Positions 25,615 to 34,520 of a stretch of 64,000 bases of DNA are shown here, piece by piece. The translations under genes and the position numbers were made by a program. The stretch is from positions 4,154,001 through 4,218,000 of the forward strand of contig NZ_CP070326.1 in assembly GCF_016917755.1 (NCBI RefSeq), given 5' to 3'. The notes beneath the pieces were generated by a model, which ran no database searches, was not told the DNA's origin, and saw only the letters and a list, made by a program, of their open reading frames with translations. The DNA is from Streptomyces noursei. Its GTDB lineage: Bacteria > Actinomycetota > Actinomycetes > Streptomycetales > Streptomycetaceae. Position 1 is the stretch's first letter. Each line of letters opens with the position of its first letter.

Positions 25615-27615
25615 TCAGCGTCCCGGCGCCGGCACGGTGAGCGTCAGCGGTCCCGCGCCGTCGGCGGATCGGACCGGGAGTTCGCGCCGGAGGCCGCCCG
25701 CGGTGAGGCGGAGGGCGACCCGCCAGGTGCCCGGGGGGCCGCTGCGCAGACGGGAGCGGGCGCGGTAGCGGTCGCCGGCGGCGCGTTCGACCGTGGTGCG
25801 CAGGGCCACGCAGCGGGTGGCGTCGCGCAGCACGAACTGGAGGCCGGCGTCCACGGGGCAGCCGGGGAGGGTGAGGCGGGCGGCGACCGTGGCACGGCCG
25901 GCGCGGGTGCAGGCCGCCTCGCCCCACAGGTCGGCGCCGAGCGGGCGGCGGGCGCCGTCGTGGTCCAGGTCGAGGTGGAGGTGGCCGTGCGGGGAGGAGA
26001 GGAAGAGCGCGGCGACGGTGGGGCCGTCGGGGCCGTGGCCGACGACGCGGGGGGTGGTGTCGGTGGCCTGCGCGCCGCCTTCGGGGACCAGCCAGACCTC
26101 CCGGCGGAGGGCGGCGGTCGGCTCGGCGGCCGCGGCGTCCGCGGCGTCCGCGGCGTCCGCGCCGCCCGCCGCGACCGCGATCTTCAGGCCCCAGATGCCC
26201 TCCGCCAGCGGTGCGCCGTGGGCCGCGGCGGCCGGGTCGAGGGCGGCGTGCCAGGCGCCGTCGGGGCCGTATGCGGCGGGGACGCGGAGGTGGGCGCCGC
26301 TGCGGTGCAGGATGAGATCCACCTGGTCGGTGCCGACGTCGCCGGCGGCGCGGAGGGCCGCGGTGCCGTGGAGGTGGAGGACGCCGCCGACCCACTGGAG
26401 GTCGGTCAGGCGCTGGCGTACCGCGACGCGGTCGGTGAGGTCGTAGAGGGCGTCCGGCAGCGGGTGGTCCGGGTCGCGGAAGTGGGGGTAGGCGGCGTAG
26501 GCGCGACCGTCCTCGACGAAGGGCGGGCCGGGTGCCGGGCCGGGGCCGGAGTCGGCCCGGACGACGGCGTCCAGTTCGGCGGCGAGGCCGGCGTGCAGGC
26601 AGTGGGCGCGGAGGCGGAGGCCGGGCGGAAGGGCGGCGAGCACCCGGTCGGTGAGGTGGCGGTCGACCAGGGGGCGGGCGGCCTCGCGCATCGCGCGGCG
26701 GCCGGCCTCGTCCCGGGCGAGATAGGAGGCCGCGAACGGCATGAGTATCTCGCCGTGGAAGTGGCGGACCATCAGCTTGTCGCGGTCCGGGCCGGGCGGG
26801 ACCTCGGCGGCCAGGACGGCCAGGACGGTGTCGATGTAGGCGAGGTAGCCGGGCCAGTCCATGTCCTGGCGGGAGGCGTTGCTGTCGTCGTCGCGGCCGT
26901 GCAGGTAGTAGCAGTCGTAGTCGGCGAGGACGGAGACGGTCCCGGCGCGCAGCAGGGCGGTGATGCCGAAGGGGAGGTCCTCGCCGAGCAGGCGGCCCTC
27001 GACGAAGCGCAGGCGGTGGCGCTCGACGAAGGAGCGGCGGAAGAGCTTGTAGGCGGCGAGGGTCCAGTAGACGGGCGAGTCGAAGACCGAGACGCGGGGG
27101 CTGGTGGTGCGCAGGTCCACGGGGGCGCCGCGGCCGTCCACGCCGACGATGCGGCCGTAGACGATGTCGGAGTCGTGCTCCTGGGCCATCCGGACGAGGC
27201 GGGCCAGCGCCTCGGGGCCGAGGTGGTCGTCGGAGTCGAGGAAGAAGACGTAGTCGCCGGTGGCGCGGTCCAGGCCGACGTTGCGGGGCCGGCCGGCGCC
27301 GCCGGAGGCGGGCTGGTGGACGACGGTGAGGCGGGGGTGGGCGGCGGCGGCCTCGTCGAGCCAGGCGCCGCTGCCGTCGGTGGAGCCGTCGTCGACGGCG
27401 ATGATCTCGATCCGGTGCGGGTCGAGGGTCTGCGCGAAGACCGAGCCGAGGCTGCGGTCGAGGTAGCGGCGGGTGTTGTGGACCGGCACGATCACGGTGA
27501 CGGTCGGGTCGGGGCGGGCCCGGTCGTCACGGCCGTCGGCGCTTTCGAGGCCCGTGGGCTTCTCGGGGCGCTCGGGGTTCTCGGCGTGGTCGGGATGAGC
27601 GGAGTTGCGGGACAC
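25615..27615 (-). CDS. Glycosyltransferase family 2 protein with C-terminal beta-rich domain
   Basis: 666 residues. A charged N-terminal tail of ~35 residues precedes a GT-A fold: VTVIVPVHNTRRYLDRSL, IIAVDDGSTDGSG, GRPRNVGLDRATGDYVFFLDSDD, then GEDLPFGITALLRAG. Residues ~410-666 are beta-rich and resemble the C-terminal part of the GT2 protein at 17355-19049, suggesting a shared role on the same kind of acceptor. GTG 27615 has GGAGG about 13 bases upstream. The stop lies 21 bases from the convergent HATPase gene. Sugar donor and acceptor unknown. Confidence 0.85.
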   Translation of the reverse strand: MSRNSAHPDHAENPERPEKPTGLESADGRDDRARPDPTVTVIVPVHNTRRYLDRSLGSVFAQTLDPHRIEIIAVDDGSTDGSGAWLDEAAAAHPRLTVVHQPASGGAGRPRNVGLDRATGDYVFFLDSDDHLGPEALARLVRMAQEHDSDIVYGRIVGVDGRGAPVDLRTTSPRVSVFDSPVYWTLAAYKLFRRSFVERHRLRFVEGRLLGEDLPFGITALLRAGTVSVLADYDCYYLHGRDDDSNASRQDMDWPGYLAYIDTVLAVLAAEVPPGPDRDKLMVRHFHGEILMPFAASYLARDEAGRRAMREAARPLVDRHLTDRVLAALPPGLRLRAHCLHAGLAAELDAVVRADSGPGPAPGPPFVEDGRAYAAYPHFRDPDHPLPDALYDLTDRVAVRQRLTDLQWVGGVLHLHGTAALRAAGDVGTDQVDLILHRSGAHLRVPAAYGPDGAWHAALDPAAAAHGAPLAEGIWGLKIAVAAGGADAADAADAAAAEPTAALRREVWLVPEGGAQATDTTPRVVGHGPDGPTVAALFLSSPHGHLHLDLDHDGARRPLGADLWGEAACTRAGRATVAARLTLPGCPVDAGLQFVLRDATRCVALRTTVERAAGDRYRARSRLRSGPPGTWRVALRLTAGGLRRELPVRSADGAGPLTLTVPAPGR

Positions 27616-27763
27616 GGGAACAGTGGCCTCCGTTCCTTCTCTGCGGGTCCTCGCCCTACCCCGCCCCCTCCGGGGTAAAACGGACTATCAAGACATCAAG
27701 CCATATAAATCGTTCGCTGCCTGTCTGCGCGCGGAGCACCGCGCCGACCTCGGAGGAGCGCCG

Positions 27764-30442
27764 GTGAACCCGACACCTTCCGCACCGCAAGAGGGGGTGC
27801 GGGCCCAGGAGGTTGCCCGGACGCCGCCCGGCGCGACGTGCGCCACAACCCCGGCCGGGATCCGGCGGTGGCCGGCCGCGCCCGGGCTTGCGGCGTTGCT
27901 GTCCATGGGCGCGTACTGCCTGGCGCTGACCGTCCACGGCAGCTATCCGTTCGGGCCGCGGCCCCGTTCGGTGAACGATCTGGGCAACCAGTTCGTGCCC
28001 TTCCACGCCCGACTGTGGGACCTGCTGCACGGCGGCGCCCACGGGGACCTGTTCTTCAACTGGGGCAGCGGGTACGGCGTCCCGTTCCTGGCGGACTTCG
28101 TCACGTATCTGATGAACCCGTTCTCACTGCTGGTGGGGGTGTTCCCGCGGGCCCTGGTGGATCTGCCGGTGTTCCTGGTGACGCTGCTGAGCATCGGGCT
28201 GGGCGCGGCGCTGATGACCGTCCTGCTGGGGCGGCTGCGGCCCGGGCCGGGGGTGCTGCGGGCGCTGCTGGCGGTGGGGTACGGGCTGTGCGCCTGGGTG
28301 CTGAACGACGGGTACGCCGATCCGATGTGGATGTGGGGGCTGGTCTCGCTGCCGCTGCTCGGGATCGCGGCGGACTGGTGCCTGCGGCGGGTGCGCTGGG
28401 TGACCGGGACGCTGCTGGTGGCGGTCGCCTTCGCCGGGAACTTCTACACCGCGGCGATGGCCACGCTGGCGACGGGGCTGGTGCTGGCGGTGCGGCTGAC
28501 GACAAACGCCGACGATGGCGCCGACGATGGCGGGCGGCTGCGGGTGGTGGGCCGGGCGGCCGGTATGACGGCGGCCGGGGTCGCGCTGGCCGCGCCGGTG
28601 CTGACGGTGTCGCTGCGGGCCAGCCGGGTCGCCCAGCCGCCGCCCACGGCGGTGTACGGGGGCCGGCCGCCGCTGCTGGACCAGCTGGCGCAGTTGCTGC
28701 CCGGCGGGCACGGCGACGTGCCGGCGCCCAACGTCTTCGTCGGGGTGCCGGCGCTGCTGCTGGTGGCCGCCTTCCCGTTCGTCCGGGCGGTGCCGGCGCG
28801 GGTCCGGATCGGATGGTCGCTGCTCGCGGTGGGGATCGGCGCCTCGTTCGTGTGGAAGCCGACGATCCTGCTGTGGCACGGGCTGGCACTGCCCAACGGG
28901 AGCCCGTACCGGGCCGCTTTCGTGCTCAGCGGGGTGCTGGTGATGATCGCGTGGCTGGCGCTGGCGCACCGCCCGCGGGCGCGCGAGCTGGCCGCGGGGG
29001 CGGCGCTGGTCGCGGTGCTGTTGGGCTGCTGCCGGAACCGGAGCGCGGTGGGCGACGCGACCTGGCTCGTGGTGATGGGCGGCGGGGCGGTGGTCCTGGC
29101 GGCGCTGGTGGCGCTGGCCCGCCTCGGTGGGCGGCCGCGGGCGCGGCTGGCGGCCACCGCGGTGCTGGCCGGCGCCGCCACGCTCACCGCGGCGTACACG
29201 GCGTTCTCGGTGGCGGCCGTGCGGGACGGGATCCCGTGGTTCCGGCCGAAGCTGACGATGACCGAGGGGTCGCTGGCCACCCGGCGGGGGCTGATCGCCC
29301 GTGACGACTGGCCGCGCTCCCGTACCGACCCGGGCCCGCACGAGTACGCGAACAACGATCCGCTGCTGCTCGGCGGCGAGGGCGGCGCGTACTACAGCAG
29401 CTATGTGCCCGTGGCGACCGCCCGGGCGCTGCACGGTCTGGGCGCCGGCTGGTACATCCGGGGCCGGCACACGCTCAGCTTCGAGGACCCGGTGGGCCGG
29501 GCGCTGATGGGGGTGAGCAGCGCGCAGTCGATGCCGCCGGCGGGCGGGCCGCGCGGCCGGTACACCGTGGTGCGCGACCGGCCGGCGCCGCTGGTGACCG
29601 TGCGCCGCGGGCCGCTGCCGGGCCCGGGCAGAGGCCCGGACACCGTCTTCGCCCGCCAGGAGCGGGTGCTGGGCGCCCGGGTCTACGAGGTGCCGCGGCT
29701 GGTGCCGGCCGCCGGCGCGGCCCCCGGCCCCGCCCCGGAGCGCGCGCCCGGCGGCTGGCTGCTGCCGGACCGCCCGCTGCCCGCCGCGGACGCCGGGGCG
29801 CTGGCCGCGCCGAATGCCGGGACGGCCTTCACCGCGCGGTGCACCCCCGGCAGCGTGGCGCTCTGGTACGCGCCGTGGTTCGGGGGCGAGGTCGGCGGGC
29901 CGGGCGGGACCGCCCGGGCGGTGGGCCGGTGGGACGTCACCGCCAATCCGCTGGGGCGGCTGGGCACCGTACCGGCCGACGGCGTGGTGCGGGTGTGGTT
30001 CGCCGGGCAGGGCCGCCCGTACGTGCCGGAGCGGGCCGTCGGCTGTCTCTCCCCGGGGCGGCTGGACGCGGCGGTGCGGGCCCTGGAGGGGCCGGTCCGG
30101 CTCACCGCGGGCGGTCACGAGCTGACCGCGACGCTGCGCCCGGGGGCCGCGGGGACCGCGGTGCTCGCCCTGCCGGCGGTGCCCGGATGGGGCTGTTCGG
30201 TGGACGGCGGTCCGGACCGGGCGCCCGGCGCGTTCGGCGGGCTGCTGGCCGTTCCGCTGGCGCGCGGGGCGACCCGGCTGAGCTGTGCCTACACCCCTCC
30301 GGGCCTGGCCGCGGGGCTGGCGACGAGCGGGGCGGGGGTGCTGGTGGTGGGCGCGGTGGCCGGTGCGGCGCGCGTCCGCCGCGGCCGGTGGCGCACCACT
30401 CCACCCCCCTTCCCAAATAGTGCATTTCGCCCAAATTCGTAG
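27764..30442 (+). CDS. YfhO-family multi-membrane-span protein (extracytoplasmic glycosyltransferase)
   Basis: 892 residues. At least ten membrane helices cover residues ~35-490. The first outer loop contains DLGNQFVPFHARLWDLLHG and FFNWGSGYGVPFLADFVTYLMNPFSLL, the pattern of YfhO and related GT-C proteins. A ~380-residue soluble C-terminal region and a last hydrophobic helix (LATSGAGVLVVGAVAGAAR) follow. YfhO of Firmicutes transfers a sugar from a polyprenyl-phosphate carrier to teichoic acid outside the membrane. GTG 27764 was chosen for GGAGGAG 5 bases upstream; the in-frame extension to 27605 lacks an SD and crosses the divergent promoter region. GtrB- and GtrA-like genes follow, completing the known three-part system. 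Confidence 0.85.
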   Translation: MNPTPSAPQEGVRAQEVARTPPGATCATTPAGIRRWPAAPGLAALLSMGAYCLALTVHGSYPFGPRPRSVNDLGNQFVPFHARLWDLLHGGAHGDLFFNWGSGYGVPFLADFVTYLMNPFSLLVGVFPRALVDLPVFLVTLLSIGLGAALMTVLLGRLRPGPGVLRALLAVGYGLCAWVLNDGYADPMWMWGLVSLPLLGIAADWCLRRVRWVTGTLLVAVAFAGNFYTAAMATLATGLVLAVRLTTNADDGADDGGRLRVVGRAAGMTAAGVALAAPVLTVSLRASRVAQPPPTAVYGGRPPLLDQLAQLLPGGHGDVPAPNVFVGVPALLLVAAFPFVRAVPARVRIGWSLLAVGIGASFVWKPTILLWHGLALPNGSPYRAAFVLSGVLVMIAWLALAHRPRARELAAGAALVAVLLGCCRNRSAVGDATWLVVMGGGAVVLAALVALARLGGRPRARLAATAVLAGAATLTAAYTAFSVAAVRDGIPWFRPKLTMTEGSLATRRGLIARDDWPRSRTDPGPHEYANNDPLLLGGEGGAYYSSYVPVATARALHGLGAGWYIRGRHTLSFEDPVGRALMGVSSAQSMPPAGGPRGRYTVVRDRPAPLVTVRRGPLPGPGRGPDTVFARQERVLGARVYEVPRLVPAAGAAPGPAPERAPGGWLLPDRPLPAADAGALAAPNAGTAFTARCTPGSVALWYAPWFGGEVGGPGGTARAVGRWDVTANPLGRLGTVPADGVVRVWFAGQGRPYVPERAVGCLSPGRLDAAVRALEGPVRLTAGGHELTATLRPGAAGTAVLALPAVPGWGCSVDGGPDRAPGAFGGLLAVPLARGATRLSCAYTPPGLAAGLATSGAGVLVVGAVAGAARVRRGRWRTTPPPFPNSAFRPNS

Positions 30443-30449
30443 AATTGCC

Positions 30450-30484
30450 TTTCAGGGGACGGCCACGTCGACCGCCCCCTGAAA
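30450..30484 (+). terminator. Stem-loop between the YfhO-like and GtrB-like genes
   Basis: Perfect 9-bp stem TTTCAGGGG (30450-30458) / CCCCTGAAA (30476-30484) with a 17-nt loop, 8 bases after the YfhO-like stop and 32 before the next ATG. It may terminate or attenuate transcription. Confidence 0.6.
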
Positions 30485-30515
30485 CCCGGCGAACCCCCGG
30501 CGAAACGGCCCGCTC

Positions 30516-31508
30516 ATGAAGCTCTCCATCGTCGTGCCCTGCTACAACGAAGAGGCCGTCATAGGCCGTTTCGACGAACAGCTGCGCGCGGTGCTCGACC
30601 CGCTCGCGGTCGAGTACGAGCTGTGCTACGTGGACGACGGCAGCCACGACGGGACGCTGCCCCGGCTCCGCGCCCTGGCCCACCAGCACCGCGGCACCAC
30701 CCGCTACCTCTCCTTCAGCCGCAACTTCGGCAAGGAGCCGGCGATGCTGGCCGGGCTGCGGACCGCCACCGGCGACGCGGTGATCATCATGGACGCCGAC
30801 CTCCAGCACCCGCCGGAGCTGATCGAGAAGATGCTCGACCTCTACCAGCTCGGCCACGACCAGGTCATCGCCCGGCGCAGCCGGGACGGCGACCGGCGGC
30901 TGCGCACCGTCCTCAGCCGCCTGTACTACCGCGCCGTCAACACCTGGATCGACGTCGAACTGGTCGACGGCGCGGGCGACTTCCGGCTGCTGTCCCGCAA
31001 GGCGGTGGACGCGCTGGTCTCGCTGCCCGAGTACAACCGCTTCTCCAAGGGGCTGTTCTCCTGGATCGGCTTCGACACCGTCAGCTTCGACTACCGCAAC
31101 GCCGCCCGGGAGGCCGGGGAGACCAAGTGGCGCTTCGGCTCGCTGGTCAACTACGGCATCGACGGGATGATCTCGTTCAACTGCCGTCCGCTGCGCGCCG
31201 CCATCTACACCGGGCTGAGCCTGGCGTCCCTCGCCACCCTCTACGCCCTGTGGGTCATCGGCGTGGCCGTCGTCGGCGGGGTCACCGCGCCCGGCTATGT
31301 GACGCTGGTGGCCATCATCGTGGGGCTGGGCGGCCTGCAGATGGTGATGCTCGGGCTGATCGGCGAGTACATCGGGCGGATCTACTACGAGACCAAGCGC
31401 CGACCGCACTTCCTGGTCAAGGAGAGCGACGGCGCCACGCCCGCGGCCGCCCCGGTGCGCGCGCCCACCCCCTCCGGGACCGCCGCCGTGGGCCCGCGGT
31501 CCCCCTGA
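30516..31508 (+). CDS. Polyprenyl-phosphate sugar transferase, GtrB/CsbB/DPM1-like GT2
   Basis: 330 residues. The GT2 domain has LSIVVPCYNEEAVIGRF, LCYVDDGSHDGT, SFSRNFGKEPAMLAGL and the metal-binding MDADLQHPPELI. Two C-terminal membrane helices follow (about 230-285, ending GLIGEYIGRIYYETKRRPHF), as in GtrB and CsbB. These enzymes move a sugar from a nucleotide to undecaprenyl phosphate on the cytoplasmic face. The stop overlaps the start of the GtrA-like gene (TGATG), so the two are translationally coupled. The sugar is not predictable; CsbB uses GlcNAc. Confidence 0.92.
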   Translation: MKLSIVVPCYNEEAVIGRFDEQLRAVLDPLAVEYELCYVDDGSHDGTLPRLRALAHQHRGTTRYLSFSRNFGKEPAMLAGLRTATGDAVIIMDADLQHPPELIEKMLDLYQLGHDQVIARRSRDGDRRLRTVLSRLYYRAVNTWIDVELVDGAGDFRLLSRKAVDALVSLPEYNRFSKGLFSWIGFDTVSFDYRNAAREAGETKWRFGSLVNYGIDGMISFNCRPLRAAIYTGLSLASLATLYALWVIGVAVVGGVTAPGYVTLVAIIVGLGGLQMVMLGLIGEYIGRIYYETKRRPHFLVKESDGATPAAAPVRAPTPSGTAAVGPRSP

Positions 31509-31957
31509 TGCGCGGCCCGGCCGCGGCGGTCCCCTGGGGACAGGTGGCCCGGTTCACGGTGGTCGGCGGCGTCAACACCGCGACGTTCTACGCCTGTTAC
31601 CTGCCGCTGCACCGACTGCTGCCGTACTTCGCGGCCTACACGGCCGGCTTCGTGCTCAGCCTGGTCGGCTCCTTCTTCCTCAACACCTACTTCACCTACC
31701 GCACCCGCCCCACCTGGAAGAAGTTCCTGCTCTTCCCGCTGACCCAGGTCACCAACTACGCGGTGCAGAGCGCCGGTCTGGTGGCGCTGGTGAGCTGGCT
31801 GGGGATGAACAGCGTGGCCGCGCCGCTGGCCGCGGCCCTGCTGGCGCTGCCGGTCACCTTCGTCGTCTCCCGGCGGATCCTGCGGCCACCGCGCCGCCCG
31901 GACGGCGCCTGTGACCAGCCCGAGTCGCCGCCGGTGCGCTCCGGCCGACCGGCCTAG
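31508..31957 (+). CDS. GtrA-family membrane protein (lipid-linked sugar flippase)
   Basis: 149 residues with four membrane helices. It has the family signatures VARFTVVGGVNTATFYACY near the N-terminus and FLLNTYFTYRTRP-like FFLNTYFTYR between helices 2 and 3. GtrA/GtcA proteins are thought to flip polyprenyl-phosphate sugars to the outer face. It overlaps the GtrB-like gene by one base, and the YfhO-like transferase is upstream, giving donor synthesis, flipping and transfer in one locus. Confidence 0.92.
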   Translation: MRGPAAAVPWGQVARFTVVGGVNTATFYACYLPLHRLLPYFAAYTAGFVLSLVGSFFLNTYFTYRTRPTWKKFLLFPLTQVTNYAVQSAGLVALVSWLGMNSVAAPLAAALLALPVTFVVSRRILRPPRRPDGACDQPESPPVRSGRPA

Positions 31958-31989
31958 GGTCTGTCCGAACCTGACCCATCGGACAGGCC
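31951..31989. terminator. Bidirectional terminator between the GtrA-like and PIG-L genes
   Basis: Inner stem CTGTCCGA (31961-31968) / TCGGACAG (31979-31986) with a 10-nt loop. An outer GGCCT/AGGCC pairing (31951-31955, 31985-31989) shares two bases with it. It lies between convergent stops. Confidence 0.6.
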
Positions 31990-31993
31990 GTAG

Positions 31994-34174
31994 CTAGGGG
32001 CTGCCCGCGGCCCGCCAGGCCAGGAACGGCGCGGTCTGGCCGGCCTTTTGCTGCCGGGCCGCGTACAGCCGGCCGTCGTTGCCGAGGGCGACCAGCACCG
32101 CCCGCCCGGCCGTGTCCTGGGCCACCCCGGCCGCCGCCGAGTGCGCCAGTGCGCACCGCTGCCAGGGCTTGGGCGCGGCCTGCGCCATCGCCACCCGGAC
32201 GTCGCCGGCGTCGTCCCGGGCGGCCAGCACCATCCGGTCGCCGCGGCCGGCCGGCGCCAGCGCCACCCGCCCGTAGCCGCCGGCCCGTTCGCACTGCCCG
32301 GCGACCCGCCAGGTGCCGAGCGCCCGCCGCCGCTCGGCGATCAGCACCCGGGCGGTCATCGACTGTCGGTAGGCGATCCGCACCACGCCGCCGGCCAGGG
32401 GGACGACGCTGACCGGACCGCCCGGCTCCGGCAGCCCGGTGGCCGCGCCGGGCCGGGGCTTCTCCCCCGGCTGCTTGGACACCCAGTGCTGCACCGTCCG
32501 GACGCTGGGCGCCACCAGATGGATCAGCCCCCCGGTGTCCACACACGCGTCGATCCCGTCGACGACCTGCGGGGACGCCCTGAGGGTGCCGACCCCGGCC
32601 GGCCCCTCCAGCCGGTCCCAGGGCGACCACTGCGCACCGTCCGGCCCGCTGCGGTGGCCGATCCCGCCGTCCCAGGTCCGGACGAAGACGTGCACGGTGC
32701 CGTCCGGCGCCGCCACCGCGGCCGGGTAGCCGACCTCCAGCGACCGGACCGGGTCCGGTTCCGGGGACCCCAGCGACGCCCAGTCCCCGAAGGCGGGCAC
32801 CCCGCCCCGACCGGTGCCGGTCTGCCGCGCGGTGACCAGCTCGCGGTGGTGCTCGGTGTCCGGCCCCGGCAGGGCCGTCCGGGACGCGAACAGCTGGAGC
32901 GTGCCGTCCGGGTGGCGCACCGCGTGGATCTGACTCTCCAGCGACTCCCCGCCGACGAGCGCCGGGGCGCCGAACCGGCCGCTGCCCGGCGCCGTCTCCG
33001 CCCAGCAGTACGCGGCCCCGCCGAGCACCGCGAAGGCGGTCAGCCGCCCGTCCCGGGCCGGCCGCACCCAGGCGTTGGAGCCGGGGGCGCGCAGCCGGGT
33101 GCTGCGGGTCCAGTTCCGCGGGCTGCCGTTGAGGGCGGTGTCGCCGACCTTGCGGTCGCCGCAGCCGGCCGGATCGGCGCAAGGGCGGTGGTCGGCCCAG
33201 CCGTAGATGTTCAGCGTGCCGGCCTTGCGGCGGGCGGTGGACAGGTCGAGGTCGTTCGGCAGGACGCCGAGTTCGTAGCCGAGGTAGTTCTCCACGAGGG
33301 TCGGGGCGGGGGCGCCGCGTCGCCAGTAGCGGGCAAGCGCCGCCTGGGTGAAGTGGGCGGAGGCGGTGTGGTCCTGGTGGTCGAGGTAGCGCAGCCCGGC
33401 CAGCCGCGGGTCGCGGGTGGGCAGCGGCGGCTTGTCGGAGTGCACCGCGTTGGGGTCCAGGGTGCGCACGACGGTGGGCCGGACCCAGTCGAGGACCTCG
33501 GCCAGGGTGTCGGTGACCTGGTCGCGGGTGTAGCGGAACTGCCGCTGGACGGGGCTGCCCTCGGGGCGCAGCGTGGGCAGTGCGTCGATCACCCCGAGCC
33601 AGAGCCCGCGCAGGCTGGTGGCGCGCGGCAGGTAGACCGCGCGGGCCTCCACCAGCTCCACGAAGACCAGCTGGTGCTGGGGGGCGGCGCGCAGCGTCTG
33701 GACCTCCACCTGGAAGCCGGACAGCAGGGTGCGGGCCTCGGCGTCCCACACGCTCTCCTCGTCGCCGGTGGCCATCTGGGCGTGCGCGGCCAGCAGACCG
33801 TTGACCCGGGCCCGGGCGAAGGCCGACCGGTCGGGCACCACATGGTCGTGCAGGGTGCTGCTGCGGGGCGCGTTCCGGCCGTCGGACTCACCGCCCGTCA
33901 GACACACCGTGACGGTCCGCGCGCCGCTGCGGATGGCCTGTGCCAGGCCCGGGTTCATGAAGAACAGGCCGTCGTCGGGGTGCGCGATGACGTGCAGGAA
34001 CACCTGCTCGGCCGGTTCCTCGACGGACTCCTGCGAACGGGCCGGCGGGGCCGGGCGGGTGCCGTCCGGGGACAGCCAGGCCCAGACGCCGGTGCCGGCG
34101 GTGCCCGCGAGAACGCCACCGCCGGTGGCCTGAAGCAACCGGCGGCGGGAGACGAGCGGTCCTGACCGGGGCAC
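31994..34174 (-). CDS. Tat-exported PIG-L family deacetylase with C-terminal beta-propeller-like region
   Basis: About 726 residues. A twin-arginine signal (SRRRLLQATGGGVLAG, residues ~9-24) is followed by a PIG-L/LmbE domain with the zinc-site motif VIAHPDDGLFF and the second metal motif DHQDHTASAH. Residues ~390-726 contain several repeated blade-like segments (DGTLQLFASR, DGTVHVFVRTWDGGIGH, GLIHLVAPS), as in lectin-like beta-propellers. The enzyme should remove N-acetyl groups from GlcNAc-type sugars outside the membrane, perhaps with the propeller binding glycan. GTG 34174 was chosen to place the RR motif near the N-terminus; no strong SD is seen. It is convergent with the GtrB/GtrA genes. 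Confidence 0.83.
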   Translation of the reverse strand: MPRSGPLVSRRRLLQATGGGVLAGTAGTGVWAWLSPDGTRPAPPARSQESVEEPAEQVFLHVIAHPDDGLFFMNPGLAQAIRSGARTVTVCLTGGESDGRNAPRSSTLHDHVVPDRSAFARARVNGLLAAHAQMATGDEESVWDAEARTLLSGFQVEVQTLRAAPQHQLVFVELVEARAVYLPRATSLRGLWLGVIDALPTLRPEGSPVQRQFRYTRDQVTDTLAEVLDWVRPTVVRTLDPNAVHSDKPPLPTRDPRLAGLRYLDHQDHTASAHFTQAALARYWRRGAPAPTLVENYLGYELGVLPNDLDLSTARRKAGTLNIYGWADHRPCADPAGCGDRKVGDTALNGSPRNWTRSTRLRAPGSNAWVRPARDGRLTAFAVLGGAAYCWAETAPGSGRFGAPALVGGESLESQIHAVRHPDGTLQLFASRTALPGPDTEHHRELVTARQTGTGRGGVPAFGDWASLGSPEPDPVRSLEVGYPAAVAAPDGTVHVFVRTWDGGIGHRSGPDGAQWSPWDRLEGPAGVGTLRASPQVVDGIDACVDTGGLIHLVAPSVRTVQHWVSKQPGEKPRPGAATGLPEPGGPVSVVPLAGGVVRIAYRQSMTARVLIAERRRALGTWRVAGQCERAGGYGRVALAPAGRGDRMVLAARDDAGDVRVAMAQAAPKPWQRCALAHSAAAGVAQDTAGRAVLVALGNDGRLYAARQQKAGQTAPFLAWRAAGSP

Positions 34175-34520
34175 ATCCTCAAGTATTTGCGGGCCCCGGC
34201 GATCCCGCGCGCCCGCGGTGCCCGCGGCGGCGCCCCCGCGCACCGGACACCGGGGCTCACCCACCCCGCACGACAACCCTTTCGGGTGAATGCCCGTCAG
34301 TCGACCGACGGGCGCGGCGCCGGCGGGCCGCCGCGCATCCCCGCGCCCCCGCCGAACCGGCCGGCGGACTGCCCGCGCCGGCCCCGGAGTTGGCGTCCTG
34401 GTCATTCCGCCGGACAGGTGTACGGATAACATCCCCCGGTAGTTCTCGATCGGGGGGTGGCTCCACATCAGCACGCACGACGACGTCTTCAAACCCCTGC
34501 GCGCCGAGGATCCGCGGGAG
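34175..34520. promoter_or_regulatory. Divergent intergenic region with a 22-bp near-perfect palindrome
   Basis: Between the PIG-L and kinase genes. The palindrome at 34292-34313 has left half GCCCGTCAGTC and right half GACCGACGGGC; ten of eleven pairs match. Around 34424-34432 the run ACGGATAACAT may carry the -10 of the kinase promoter. The last part (34467-34520) probably encodes the true kinase N-terminus (see that gene). Confidence 0.5.

Noticed and set aside
27605..27763. Start of the YfhO-like protein at 27605
   Set aside because: It would run through the AT-rich divergent promoter and overlap the neighbouring GT2 start; GTG 27764 has GGAGGAG at good spacing.
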